Part shown: positions 9,633 through 18,120 of the stretch, piece by piece | Numbering within the stretch: the first letter of the stretch is position 1 | Layout of the letters: the number at the start of each line of letters is the position of its first letter | Assembly: GCF_003594935.2 (NCBI RefSeq) | Contig: NZ_CP043342.1 | Coordinates: forward strand, 2,170,001 to 2,234,000 | DNA: 64,000 bases | Direction: 5' to 3' | Origin: Enterobacter huaxiensis | Lineage (GTDB): Bacteria > Pseudomonadota > Gammaproteobacteria > Enterobacterales > Enterobacteriaceae | Translations under genes and position numbers: made by a program | The notes under the pieces: generated by a model | The model's database searches: none | What the model was told of the DNA's origin: nothing | What the model saw: the letters and a program-made list of their open reading frames with translations, nothing else

Positions 9633-9692
9633 GTTAAATCAATCACCTCCAGTTAAATCAATAGGATAAAAAGTTGGCATGAGATTTGTATT
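9633..9692 (+). promoter_or_regulatory. Sigma-54 promoter of pspABCD with candidate PspF sites
   Basis: TTGGCATGAGATTTGTA at 9674-9690 matches the -24/-12 consensus, with GG at 9676-9677 and GT at 9688-9689 exactly 12 bases apart. Upstream are two exact copies of GTTAAATCAAT at 9633-9643 and 9652-9662, 19 bp apart. They may be activator- or IHF-related sites; the assignment is inference. Expected transcription start is near 9701, about 40 bp before pspA. Confidence 0.8.
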
Positions 9693-9741
9693 AACTGTTC
9701 AGCAGGGCATAGCCCGATAACAGAACTGTGAGGATTGAATT

Positions 9742-10410
9742 ATGGGTATTTTTTCTCGTTTTGCCGACATCGTGAACGCCAACATCAACTCGCTGCTTGA
9801 GAAAGCGGAAGATCCGCAGAAGCTGGTGCGGCTGATGATTCAGGAAATGGAAGATACGCTGGTTGAAGTCCGTTCAACCTCTGCACGTGCGCTGGCTGAG
9901 AAAAAGCAGCTGACGCGTCGTATTGAGCAGGCTACCGCCCAGCTTAACGAATGGCAGGAAAAAGCAGAACTGGCGCTGCGTAAAGATAAAGACGATCTGG
10001 CCCGCGCGGCGCTGATTGAAAAACAGAAGCTCGTGGATATGGTCGCTACGCTGGAACATGAAGGGACCCTCGTGGATGACACCCTGGCCCGGATGAAGAA
10101 AGAGATCGGCGAGCTTGAAAATAAACTCAGCGAAACCCGCGCGCGTCAGCAGGCGCTGGCGCTGCGTCACCAGGCTGCAAGCTCGTCCCGTGACGTTCGT
10201 CGCCAGCTGGACAGCGGCAAGCTGGATGAAGCGATGGCGCGTTTTGAATCCTTCGAGCGCCGCATCGACCATATGGAAGCAGAAGCGGAAAGCCACAGCA
10301 TCGGGAAGCAGAAAACGCTGGATCAGCAGTTTGCTGATTTGAAAGCAGACGACGAAATCAGCGAGCAGCTGGCCGCGCTAAAAGCCAAAATGAAACAAGA
10401 CAATCAATAA
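9742..10410 (+). CDS. pspA: PspA, phage shock protein A
   Basis: A 222-residue, almost entirely alpha-helical coiled-coil protein of the PspA/Vipp1/ESCRT-III family. The N-terminal amphipathic helix [19 protein letters not shown] binds stressed membrane, and heptad-rich helices follow to the end. It inhibits PspF in unstressed cells and forms membrane-protecting oligomers when the proton motive force drops. Length and sequence are as in E. coli. First gene of pspABCD. Confidence 0.97.
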   Translation: MGIFSRFADIVNANINSLLEKAEDPQKLVRLMIQEMEDTLVEVRSTSARALAEKKQLTRRIEQATAQLNEWQEKAELALRKDKDDLARAALIEKQKLVDMVATLEHEGTLVDDTLARMKKEIGELENKLSETRARQQALALRHQAASSSRDVRRQLDSGKLDEAMARFESFERRIDHMEAEAESHSIGKQKTLDQQFADLKADDEISEQLAALKAKMKQDNQ

Positions 10411-10417
10411 TAATACA

Positions 10418-10439
10418 GGCGGCACCCGAGCGTGCCGCC
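10418..10439 (+). other. Strong hairpin between pspA and pspB
   Basis: Perfect 8-bp stem GGCGGCAC / GTGCCGCC with a 6-base loop, and no T-tract. Placed directly after the pspA stop, it can protect the pspA message or attenuate transcription into pspBCD, which would fit the much higher level of PspA. The role is inference. Confidence 0.6.
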
Positions 10440-10464
10440 ACTCAACGTAAGACAAGGAGTACAC

Positions 10465-10689
10465 ATGAGCGCGCTTTTTCTGGCTATTCCCCTGACCATT
10501 TTCGTGCTGTTTGTTCTGCCGATTTGGTTATGGCTGCACTACAGCAACCGTTCGTCGCGCGGTGACCTGTCACAGAGTGAACAACAGCGCCTGGTACAGC
10601 TGTCCGATGAGGCGAATAAAATGCGCGACCGTATTCAGGCGCTGGAAGCTATTCTGGATGCGGAACACCCGAACTGGAGGGATCGCTAA
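10465..10689 (+). CDS. pspB: PspB, phage shock membrane sensor subunit
   Basis: A 74-residue protein with one membrane helix at residues 4-25 (ALFLAIPLTIFVLFVLPIWL) and a helical cytoplasmic tail with heptads (LVQLSDEANKMRDRIQALEA). The start at 10465 has AAGGAG in front; a longer in-frame extension to 10432 covers the hairpin and is not used. With PspC it senses membrane stress and frees PspF from PspA. Its TAATG overlap with pspC couples the two. Confidence 0.93.
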   Translation: MSALFLAIPLTIFVLFVLPIWLWLHYSNRSSRGDLSQSEQQRLVQLSDEANKMRDRIQALEAILDAEHPNWRDR

Positions 10690-11048
10690 TGGCTGGACTA
10701 AACCTGAACAAAAAACTGTGGCGGATCCCTCAGCAGGGGATGGTGCGCGGCGTTTGTGCCGGTCTGGCGCACTACCTCGACGTACCGGTAAAGCTGGTGC
10801 GCGTTGTGACCGTGCTGTCGATTTTCTTCGGTCTGGCGTTTATCACCCTGGTAGCCTACATCATTTTGTCATTCGTGCTTGACCCAATGCCCGAAGGGGA
10901 ACTGGATGCAGAAGGCGCACCGCGCAGCAGCGATTTATTGAACAACGTAGATGCGCAGCTTGCCGCTGGTGAGAAACGACTGCGCGAAATGGAACGCTAT
11001 GTCACGTCTGACACCTTTACGCTGAGAAGCCGTTTTCGTCAGCTTTAA
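10689..11048 (+). CDS. pspC: PspC, phage shock membrane sensor
   Basis: A 119-residue protein of the PspC family. The conserved N-terminal module reads KLWRIPQQGMVRGVCAGLA, then YLDVPVKLVRVV, followed by a membrane helix near residues 42-65. The C-terminal periplasmic part is probably a partial leucine-zipper. It acts with PspB as a positive regulator. Confidence 0.93.
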   Translation: MAGLNLNKKLWRIPQQGMVRGVCAGLAHYLDVPVKLVRVVTVLSIFFGLAFITLVAYIILSFVLDPMPEGELDAEGAPRSSDLLNNVDAQLAAGEKRLREMERYVTSDTFTLRSRFRQL

Positions 11049-11060
11049 GAGAGAGCAAAC

Positions 11061-11282
11061 ATGAAGCAAAACTGGCAACAGGCCGGTCAGAAGGTAAAAC
11101 CCGGCCTGAAAATCGCAGGTAAACTGGTCCTGCTGACGGCGTTACGTTTTGGCCCGGCAGGTGTAGCGGGTTGGGCGATCAAATCTGTTGCCCGTAAGCC
11201 AGTAAGAATGTTGCTGGCCGTGGCGCTGGAACCTATGCTGCAAAAACTGGCTAAACGCGTCTCCCGCCGCTACTTCTCCTGA
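11061..11282 (+). CDS. pspD: PspD, phage shock peripheral membrane protein
   Basis: A 73-residue basic protein with a hydrophobic central stretch ([19 protein letters not shown]) and a Lys/Arg-rich end, as in E. coli PspD. GAGAG precedes the start. It is the last gene of the operon here: pspE, the rhodanese gene that follows in E. coli, is absent and a hairpin comes next. Confidence 0.9.
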   Translation: MKQNWQQAGQKVKPGLKIAGKLVLLTALRFGPAGVAGWAIKSVARKPVRMLLAVALEPMLQKLAKRVSRRYFS

Positions 11283-11296
11283 TACTTCCCGCTTTT

Positions 11297-11329
11297 GCGA
11301 GCCCTCTTTTCTTCTGAAGGAGGGCTCGC
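11297..11329 (+). terminator. Hairpin after pspD
   Basis: Nine-base-pair inverted repeat GCGAGCCCT / AGGGCTCGC with a 15-base loop. No clean T-tract follows, so it may be a stability element rather than a true terminator. Confidence 0.5.
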
Positions 11330-11431
11330 TGCATTACGCCTCTTTTACGTTCATTTTTACTCATTCTTTGCATCAGCTCACATTAATGCCTTGAGTTGTT
11401 TTCATAACGCGATTTTCTGCCTCCCGGTCCG

Positions 11432-11482
11432 TTGACAGATATTTACCATGGGAGTAGATTGCTTTCCGTGGGACCGCTACCA
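11432..11482 (+). promoter_or_regulatory. Promoter and candidate YcjW operator of the ycj operon
   Basis: TTGACA at 11432-11437 and TAGATT at 11455-11460 are separated by exactly 17 bp. Right after the -10, at 11469-11482, lies TGGGACCGCTACCA, a pseudo-palindrome with a central CG as in LacI-family operators. It covers the expected transcription start and touches the ycjM ATG. The LacI-type regulator YcjW encoded at the other end of the operon is the natural ligand. Assignment to YcjW is inference. Confidence 0.6.
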
Positions 11483-13179
11483 TGGAAAATAATGTGAACG
11501 CTAAAATTAACCATTTAATAGATTTTGTTTACGGCGAAACGTTTTCTGATGCGCATTTAAAGATGCTTTTGGAAAAAATAGAAAACGCCAGGACTGTTAT
11601 TACTGAAAAGCGTAAGCTGAATTGGGATGAAAACGACGTTGTCCTGATCGCATACGCCGATCAGTTTTCTGCAGAAGGGGAGGATGCCCTGCCGGTTTTT
11701 ACCCGCTTTTATAATAAATGGCTATCTCACTCCTTTTCACACGTCCATCTTTTGCCTTTTTACCCGTGGTCCTCTGATGATGGATTTTCCGTAATCGATT
11801 ATCATCAGGTGGCGCCGGGTACCGGAACGTGGCAAGACGTTGCTGAATTAAATAAATCAGCTAACCTCATGTTTGATTTCGTTTGCAACCATATGTCGGC
11901 GAAAAGCCAATGGTTTGCAAATTACCTTGCTCAAAAACCCGGATATAACGATTTCTTTATTGCCGTCGACCCAGAAACAGATCTATCAGCCGTGACGCGT
12001 CCCCGGGCACTACCGCTACTAACGCCCTTTACATGCCAGGATGGCAGCGTCCGTCACCTGTGGACCACCTTCAGCGAGGACCAGGTTGACCTCAATTTTG
12101 CCTCACCTGAGGTGCTGATTGCGATGGTCGACGTGCTGCTTCATTATCTGATGGAAGGCGCGAGCTACATCCGCCTGGATGCCGTCGGATTTATGTGGAA
12201 GACCCCTGGTACAAGCTGTATTCATCTTGAAAAGACGCATTGCCTTATTCAGCTTTTCCGCGCCATTACGGACGCTGTCGCGCCGGGAACGGTGATTATC
12301 ACCGAGACCAACGTTCCCCATAAAGACAACATCTCATACTTTGGTGACGGTGAAAATGAAGCACAGATGGTCTATCAGTTCTCCTTACCACCACTTGTGC
12401 TGCACGCCGTGCATCATCAGGATGTCCGGGCGCTGTGTCAGTGGGCTACGTCGTTAACGCTGCCGTCCAGGAAAACCACCTGGTTCAACTTCCTCGCTTC
12501 GCACGATGGCATTGGCCTGAATCCGCTGCGCGGCATTTTGCCCGAGTCTGATATCCTTTCGCTGGTAGAAAAACTCCAGCAGGAAGGGGCGCTGATTAAC
12601 TGGAAAAATAACCCTGATGGCACGCGCAGTCCTTACGAAATTAACGTCACCTATCTTGACGCATTAAGCACGAGGGATTGCGATGATAATAGTCGTGTTG
12701 CCAGGTTTATACTGGCGCATGCGGTGTTATTAAGTTTTCCTGGCGTACCTGCCATCTATATACAAAGTATTCTTGGTTCTCGTAATGACTATGACGGCGT
12801 GGAACGCTATGGGTATAACCGCGCAATAAACAGAAAGAAATATGCTGCCGGAGAAATGGATCGTGCGCTGGATGTTAATAATAGCCTGCGTCATAAGGTT
12901 TACCATGCATTGACCAAACTGATTGCGGTACGTCGCTCGGAAAAAGCCTTTCATCCTGACAGTAAGGTTGTTTTTGATACAGCAAGTAAACATGTATTGA
13001 AAATAGTGCGCGCTGCCGATAATGGTGAGTGCATAACCGGGGTGTTTAATTTCAGTGATGATATTCAGGAAGTTTATTCAGACATTCGCGCAGGCAGGGA
13101 GTTGATCGCCGGGTGTGATATTAGTGGAACGACTCTGACCCTTAATCCATGGCAGGTTATGTGGATTAAAGAAAACTAA
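11482..13179 (+). CDS. ycjM: YcjM, GH13 glucosylglycerate phosphorylase
   Basis: A 565-residue sucrose-phosphorylase-type enzyme (GH13_18). It contains HLLPFYPWSSDDGFSVIDY (the phosphorylase beta-strand 2 region), FDFVCNHMS, YIRLDAVGFMWK with the nucleophile aspartate, IITETNVPH with the acid/base glutamate, and FNFLASHDGIGL with the third carboxylate. The E. coli relative phosphorolyses 2-O-alpha-glucosylglycerate to glucose 1-phosphate and glycerate. The start has no Shine-Dalgarno sequence because the candidate operator occupies that space, so translation may be inefficient or begin at a nearby GTG. First gene of the operon. Confidence 0.92.
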   Translation: MENNVNAKINHLIDFVYGETFSDAHLKMLLEKIENARTVITEKRKLNWDENDVVLIAYADQFSAEGEDALPVFTRFYNKWLSHSFSHVHLLPFYPWSSDDGFSVIDYHQVAPGTGTWQDVAELNKSANLMFDFVCNHMSAKSQWFANYLAQKPGYNDFFIAVDPETDLSAVTRPRALPLLTPFTCQDGSVRHLWTTFSEDQVDLNFASPEVLIAMVDVLLHYLMEGASYIRLDAVGFMWKTPGTSCIHLEKTHCLIQLFRAITDAVAPGTVIITETNVPHKDNISYFGDGENEAQMVYQFSLPPLVLHAVHHQDVRALCQWATSLTLPSRKTTWFNFLASHDGIGLNPLRGILPESDILSLVEKLQQEGALINWKNNPDGTRSPYEINVTYLDALSTRDCDDNSRVARFILAHAVLLSFPGVPAIYIQSILGSRNDYDGVERYGYNRAINRKKYAAGEMDRALDVNNSLRHKVYHALTKLIAVRRSEKAFHPDSKVVFDTASKHVLKIVRAADNGECITGVFNFSDDIQEVYSDIRAGRELIAGCDISGTTLTLNPWQVMWIKEN

Positions 13180-13194
13180 AAAAGGACCTTAAAA

Positions 13195-14487
13195 ATGAAA
13201 ATGCCCAAAATTGTGCTGTTATCAGCACTGGTTTCGTGCGCCCTGCTGTCAGGCTGCAAGGATGACAAGAAATCAGCTGTCACCATTGAATTTATGCACT
13301 CGTCGGTTGAACAGGAGCGGCAGGCGGTTATTACAAAACTGATTGAGAAGTTTGAGAAAGAGAATCCCACCATCACAGTGAAACAGGTGCCGGTGGAAGA
13401 AGACGCATACAACACCAAGGTGATAACGCTCGCCCGAACCGGGGCGCTGCCGGAGGTTATCGAAATCAGCCATGATTACGCCAAAGTCATGGATAAGGAG
13501 CAGTTGCTGGACCGTGAGGCCATTAGCAACGCTATTAAGGCAGTGGGGGAAACGACGTTCTACGACGGTATCTTACGCGTGGTGCGCACCGAAGACGGCG
13601 ACGCGTGGACCGGCGTACCGATCAGCGCCTGGCTTTCCGGTATCTGGTACCACAAGGACAGGCTAGCGGCGGCAGGCATCGCCGAGCCAAAAAACTGGGA
13701 GCAGCTCCTGAAGGCCAGTCAGATGCTCAACGATCCGGCGAATAAACATTACGGCATTGCGCTGCCAACTGCAGAAAGCGTTATGACTGAGCAGGCATTC
13801 TCCCAGTTTGCGCTGTCGGGCGGTGCGAACGTGTTTGATGCAAATGGAAATATCGACATTGATACACCTGAAATGTCAAAAGCGCTGGCGTTATACAAAG
13901 GGCTGGCGGCAACCACCATGCCGGGCTCGAACGATGTCATGGAGATCAAAGATGCCTTCATGAACGGATCGGCGCCTATGGCGGTTTACTCCACCTACAT
14001 TCTTCCTGCTGTCTATAAAGATGGCAATCCTGCAAATCTTGGCTTCGTGGTCCCGACGGAAAAATCGTCAGCCGTTTACGGCATGGTCACGTCGCTGACG
14101 ATCACTACCGGGCAAACCGAAGCGGAAACTCAGGCAGCAGAGAAATTTGTCACCTGGATGGAGCAGGCTCAGAACGCAACGGACTGGGTAATGATGTCAC
14201 CCGGCGCGGCGCTGCCGGTAAACAAGCTCGTTGTCGGCACAGAGACCTGGAAAGACAACGATGTCATCAAAGCCTTTGGCCAGCTGCCTTATGAGCTGAT
14301 CGCACAGTTTCCGAACGTGCAGGTGTTTGGCGCGGTGGGTGACAAAAACTTCACCCGTATGGGCGACGTGACGGGCTCAGGCATCATCAGTTCCATGGTG
14401 CATAACGTCACGGTGGGTCAACAGGATCTCAGCGCAACGCTAGGCAATAGCCAAAAGCGGCTGGCCGATCTGATTTCACAACGATAG
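13195..14487 (+). CDS. ycjN: YcjN, sugar-binding lipoprotein of ABC importer
   Basis: A 430-residue solute-binding protein of family 1. The lipoprotein signal has the lipobox LLSGC with Cys at about residue 21. The mature chain shows the SBP-1 pattern (SSVEQERQAVITKLIEKFEK, WYHKDRLAAAGI, and NGSAPMAVYSTY). AAGGACC precedes the ATG, 15 bp after ycjM. It delivers an alpha-glucoside-type substrate to YcjOP; the exact ligand is not shown by sequence. Confidence 0.92.
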   Translation: MKMPKIVLLSALVSCALLSGCKDDKKSAVTIEFMHSSVEQERQAVITKLIEKFEKENPTITVKQVPVEEDAYNTKVITLARTGALPEVIEISHDYAKVMDKEQLLDREAISNAIKAVGETTFYDGILRVVRTEDGDAWTGVPISAWLSGIWYHKDRLAAAGIAEPKNWEQLLKASQMLNDPANKHYGIALPTAESVMTEQAFSQFALSGGANVFDANGNIDIDTPEMSKALALYKGLAATTMPGSNDVMEIKDAFMNGSAPMAVYSTYILPAVYKDGNPANLGFVVPTEKSSAVYGMVTSLTITTGQTEAETQAAEKFVTWMEQAQNATDWVMMSPGAALPVNKLVVGTETWKDNDVIKAFGQLPYELIAQFPNVQVFGAVGDKNFTRMGDVTGSGIISSMVHNVTVGQQDLSATLGNSQKRLADLISQR

Positions 14488-14509
14488 GAGCGCTCTGCGG
14501 AAGGGAATT

Positions 14510-15391
14510 ATGAAGACGTTGTTTTCGGGTCGTTCAGATATGCCTTTCGCCATGCTGCTGTTGGCCCCCAGCCTGTTATTGCTGGGGGGCCTGGTGGCCT
14601 GGCCGATGATTTCTAACGTTGAAATCAGTTTTTTACGCTTGCCGCTCAACCCGCGCATTGATGCGGTTTTTGTCGGGCTTGATAACTACATCAGCATTTT
14701 GAGTGACGCGGCGTTCTGGCATTCGCTGTGGATGACGTTCTGGTATACGGCGCTGGTCGTGGTTGGCAGTACGGGGCTGGGGCTGGCCGTCGCCATCTTC
14801 TTTAACCGGGAGTTCCGTCTGCGGAAAACGGCGCGTTCGCTGGTGATCCTGTCTTACGTCACGCCGTCAATTTCGCTGGTGTTTGCCTGGAAGTATATGT
14901 TCAACAACGGCTACGGCATCGTGAATTATCTTGGGGTGGACCTGCTCCATCTGTACGACCAGGCACCGCTGTGGTTCGACAACCCGGGCAGTAGCTTTGT
15001 GCTGGTGGTGCTGTTTGCCATCTGGCGCTACTTCCCGTATGCGTTCATCTCGTTCCTGGCGATACTCCAGACGATCGATAAATCGCTGTACGAAGCGGCG
15101 GAAATGGACGGGGCTAATGCCTGGCAGCGTTTTCGCATCGTTACGCTGCCTGCAATTATGCCTGTGCTGGCGACGGTAGTGACGTTACGCACCATCTGGA
15201 TGTTCTACATGTTTGCGGATGTCTACCTCTTGACCACCAAAGTCGACATTCTGGGCGTCTATCTCTACAAAACCGCCTTTGCCTTTAATGACCTGGGTAA
15301 AGCGGCGGCCATCTCTGTGGTGCTGTTTGTGATCATCTTCGCCGTCATTCTGCTGACCAGAAAAAGGGTAAACCTCAATGGCAACAAATAA
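14510..15391 (+). CDS. ycjO: YcjO, sugar ABC transporter permease
   Basis: A 293-residue permease of the MalF/UgpA class with six predicted helices. The EAA loop EAAEMDGANAWQRFRIVTLP is near residues 198-217 and docks the ATPase. It overlaps ycjP by 14 bp. Partner of YcjP and YcjV. Confidence 0.93.
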   Translation: MKTLFSGRSDMPFAMLLLAPSLLLLGGLVAWPMISNVEISFLRLPLNPRIDAVFVGLDNYISILSDAAFWHSLWMTFWYTALVVVGSTGLGLAVAIFFNREFRLRKTARSLVILSYVTPSISLVFAWKYMFNNGYGIVNYLGVDLLHLYDQAPLWFDNPGSSFVLVVLFAIWRYFPYAFISFLAILQTIDKSLYEAAEMDGANAWQRFRIVTLPAIMPVLATVVTLRTIWMFYMFADVYLLTTKVDILGVYLYKTAFAFNDLGKAAAISVVLFVIIFAVILLTRKRVNLNGNK

Positions 15392-16220
15392 ACGCGTGCT
15401 CGGCCGTATTGGTTTCTATCTGGGGCTGGCGGTATTTCTGTTTATCACGCTGTTCCCGTTTTTCGTGATGCTGATGACCTCATTTAAGAGCGCGAAGGAG
15501 GCAATATCGCTGAACCCGACCATTCTGCCGCAAGAGTGGACGTTACAGCATTACGTCGACATCTTTAACCCGCTGATTTTCCCCTTTGTGGACTATTTCA
15601 GGAACAGCATGGTGGTGTCGTTGACCTCATCCGTCATTGCCGTTTTTCTCGGTACGCTGGGTGCTTACGCCTTATCCAAACTGCGCTTTGCCGGGCGGAC
15701 GACGATTAATGCGAGCTTTTATACCGTCTACATGTTCTCCGGGATTTTGCTGGTCGTGCCGTTGTTCAAGATCATCACCGCGCTCGGGATCTATGACACC
15801 GAACTGGCGCTCATTATCGCTATGGTGACCCAGACCCTGCCTACGGCGGTATTCATGCTGCGCAGCTATTTCGACACCATACCGGACGAAATAGAAGAAG
15901 CAGCGATGATGGACGGCCTCAACCGCCTGCAAATCATCTTTCGCATCACCGTGCCGCTGGCCATATCGGGCCTGGTGTCTGTCTTTGTCTACTGCTTTAT
16001 GGTGGCGTGGAACGACTACCTGTTTGCCTCCATTTTCCTTTCCAGCGCCAGTAATTTCACCTTGCCGGTAGGGCTGAACACGCTCTTCAGCACGCCAGAT
16101 TATATCTGGGGTCGCATGATGGCGGCGTCGCTGGTGACCGCACTGCCGGTCGTCATCATGTATGCGCTGTCAGAACGTTTTATTAAAAGTGGTTTGACCG
16201 CCGGTGGCGTTAAGGGCTAA
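15378..16220 (+). CDS. ycjP: YcjP, sugar ABC transporter permease
   Basis: A 280-residue permease of the MalG/UgpE class with six helices and the coupling loop EEAAMMDGLNRLQIIFRI around residues 172-190. It starts inside the end of ycjO, so translation is coupled. Confidence 0.93.
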   Translation: MATNKRVLGRIGFYLGLAVFLFITLFPFFVMLMTSFKSAKEAISLNPTILPQEWTLQHYVDIFNPLIFPFVDYFRNSMVVSLTSSVIAVFLGTLGAYALSKLRFAGRTTINASFYTVYMFSGILLVVPLFKIITALGIYDTELALIIAMVTQTLPTAVFMLRSYFDTIPDEIEEAAMMDGLNRLQIIFRITVPLAISGLVSVFVYCFMVAWNDYLFASIFLSSASNFTLPVGLNTLFSTPDYIWGRMMAASLVTALPVVIMYALSERFIKSGLTAGGVKG

Positions 16221-16248
16221 GGCGGCCAATTTTAACAAGGAGTCAGTC

Positions 16249-17301
16249 ATGAAAAAGTTAGTAGCGACAGCGCCTCGCGTGGCGGCGCTGGTTGAATATG
16301 AAGATCGTCCGGTCGCCGTACATGAAGTGAAAATTCGCGCGCGTTTTGGCGCGCCGAAACACGGCACCGAGGTTGTGGATTTCAGAGCGGCAAGTCCATT
16401 CATTGATGAAGAGTTTAACGCGGACTGGCAGTTATTTACGCCGCGCGAAGAGGGGGCCGCTCGCGGTATCGAATTCGGTAAGTTCCAGTTGGGCAACATG
16501 ATCGTCGGTGACGTGATCGAATGCGGTGCAGACGTGACGGAATACCAGCCGGGCGATCGCGTTTGCTGCTACGGTCCGTTGCAGGAAACCGTCATTGTGA
16601 ATGCCGTCAATAACTACAAGCTGCGAAAAATGCCGCAGGGTTCATCGTGGAAAAACGCTGTCTGCTACGACCCGGCACAGTTCGCCATGAGCGGCGTGCG
16701 TGATGCCAACGTAAGGGTGGGCGATTTTGTGGTGGTTGTCGGCCTGGGCGCGATTGGTCAAATTGCCATTCAGCTGGCGAAGCAAGCCGGCGCATCCATT
16801 GTTATCGGTGTTGATCCTATCGAACACCGCTGTGAGATTGCGCTCCGACACGGTGCCGACCACTGCCTGAACCCTATCGGTACGGATGTGGGTCTGGAGA
16901 TTAAAAAGCTCACCGGCAAGCAGGGCGCGGACATCATCATTGAAACCAGCGGCTTTGCCGATGCGCTGCAGTCTGCGCTGCGCGGGCTCGCCTACGGTGG
17001 CACCATCTCCTACGTAGCCTTCGCTAAACCCTTTGCAGAAGGCTTCAACCTCGGTCGCGAAGCTCATTTCAACAATGCGAAGATTGTCTTCTCCCGCGCC
17101 TGCAGTGAGCCAAACCCGGATTATCCTCGCTGGAGCCGCAAGCGTATCGAAGAGACCTGCTGGAAACTGCTGATGAACGGTTATCTCAACTGTGAAGATC
17201 TCATTGACCCGGTGGTCACCTTTACCACCAGCGCTGAGAGCTACATGAAGTATGTCGACCAGCACCCGGAGCTGAGCATCAAAATGGGCGTCACTTTTTA
17301 A
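16249..17301 (+). CDS. ycjQ: YcjQ, zinc-type dehydrogenase (D-guloside 3-dehydrogenase)
   Basis: A 350-residue medium-chain dehydrogenase with a GLGAIGQIAIQLAKQ nucleotide-binding motif near residue 165 followed by an acidic residue in VIGVDP, typical of NAD. The catalytic GroES-like half lacks several of the usual zinc ligands. In E. coli the YcjQRS set converts D-gulosides to D-glucosides, and YcjQ handles the C3 hydroxyl of the guloside. I start at 16249, with AAGGAG in front, rather than at the upstream in-frame ATG inside the spacer. Confidence 0.88.
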   Translation: MKKLVATAPRVAALVEYEDRPVAVHEVKIRARFGAPKHGTEVVDFRAASPFIDEEFNADWQLFTPREEGAARGIEFGKFQLGNMIVGDVIECGADVTEYQPGDRVCCYGPLQETVIVNAVNNYKLRKMPQGSSWKNAVCYDPAQFAMSGVRDANVRVGDFVVVVGLGAIGQIAIQLAKQAGASIVIGVDPIEHRCEIALRHGADHCLNPIGTDVGLEIKKLTGKQGADIIIETSGFADALQSALRGLAYGGTISYVAFAKPFAEGFNLGREAHFNNAKIVFSRACSEPNPDYPRWSRKRIEETCWKLLMNGYLNCEDLIDPVVTFTTSAESYMKYVDQHPELSIKMGVTF

Positions 17302-17317
17302 GCTAAGGAGAGCAACA

Positions 17318-18106
17318 ATGAAAATCGCAACGCAAAATCAGGCCTTTTTCCCTGCGTCAATTCTGGAAAAATTCCAGTACATCAAGGCCATGGGTTTTGA
17401 TGGCTATGAGATAGACGGCAAACTGCTGGTGGACAATCTTGATGAGGTGAAAGCCGCCATCAAAACAACGGGCCTGCCGGTCACCACAGCCTGCGGTGGT
17501 TATGACGGCTGGATAGGTGACTTCATTGAAGAACGTCGCCTGAACGGGTTGCAGCAAATTGAACGCATTCTGGAGGCCCTTGCTGAGGTCGGAGGAAAGG
17601 GCATTATTGTTCCTGCCGCCTGGGGAATGTTCACATTTCGCCTGCCGCCGATGACCTCGCCGCGCAGCCTGGACGGCGATCGCAAAGCGGTAGGCGCTTC
17701 GCTGCGCTGGCTGGACGAGGTGGCGGCACGCACCGGGACGACAGTCTACCTTGAGCCGCTGAACCGCTATCAGGATCACATGATCAACACCCTGGCGGAC
17801 GCGCGTCGCTATATCGAAGAGAACGCGCTGAAACATGTGCAGATCATCGGTGATTTTTACCATATGAACATCGAAGAAGATTCTCTGACGGACGCGCTGC
17901 ACCACAACCGCGATCTGCTTGGGCACGTACATATTGCAGACAATCATCGTTACCAGCCGGGAAGCGGCTGCCTGGATTTTGCAGCGCTTTTCGATCGGCT
18001 GCGTGCTGATAACTATCAGGGTTACGTGGTCTATGAATGTCGCGTTCGGGCTGACGATCCGGCTCAGGCTTATCAGGACTCACTCACTTACTTGCGTAAT
18101 TGCTAA
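17318..18106 (+). CDS. ycjR: YcjR, sugar epimerase/isomerase-like TIM barrel
   Basis: A 262-residue xylose-isomerase-like TIM barrel. Metal ligands are visible as the Glu of VYLEPLNRY, the Asp of IIGDFYHMN, the His of LGHVHIADNHR, and the Glu of YVVYECRV. The E. coli protein is described as a 3-keto-D-guloside 4-epimerase acting between YcjQ and YcjS. AAGGAG precedes the ATG. Confidence 0.9.
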   Translation: MKIATQNQAFFPASILEKFQYIKAMGFDGYEIDGKLLVDNLDEVKAAIKTTGLPVTTACGGYDGWIGDFIEERRLNGLQQIERILEALAEVGGKGIIVPAAWGMFTFRLPPMTSPRSLDGDRKAVGASLRWLDEVAARTGTTVYLEPLNRYQDHMINTLADARRYIEENALKHVQIIGDFYHMNIEEDSLTDALHHNRDLLGHVHIADNHRYQPGSGCLDFAALFDRLRADNYQGYVVYECRVRADDPAQAYQDSLTYLRNC

Positions 18107-18120
18107 GGATGACGAGCGTG

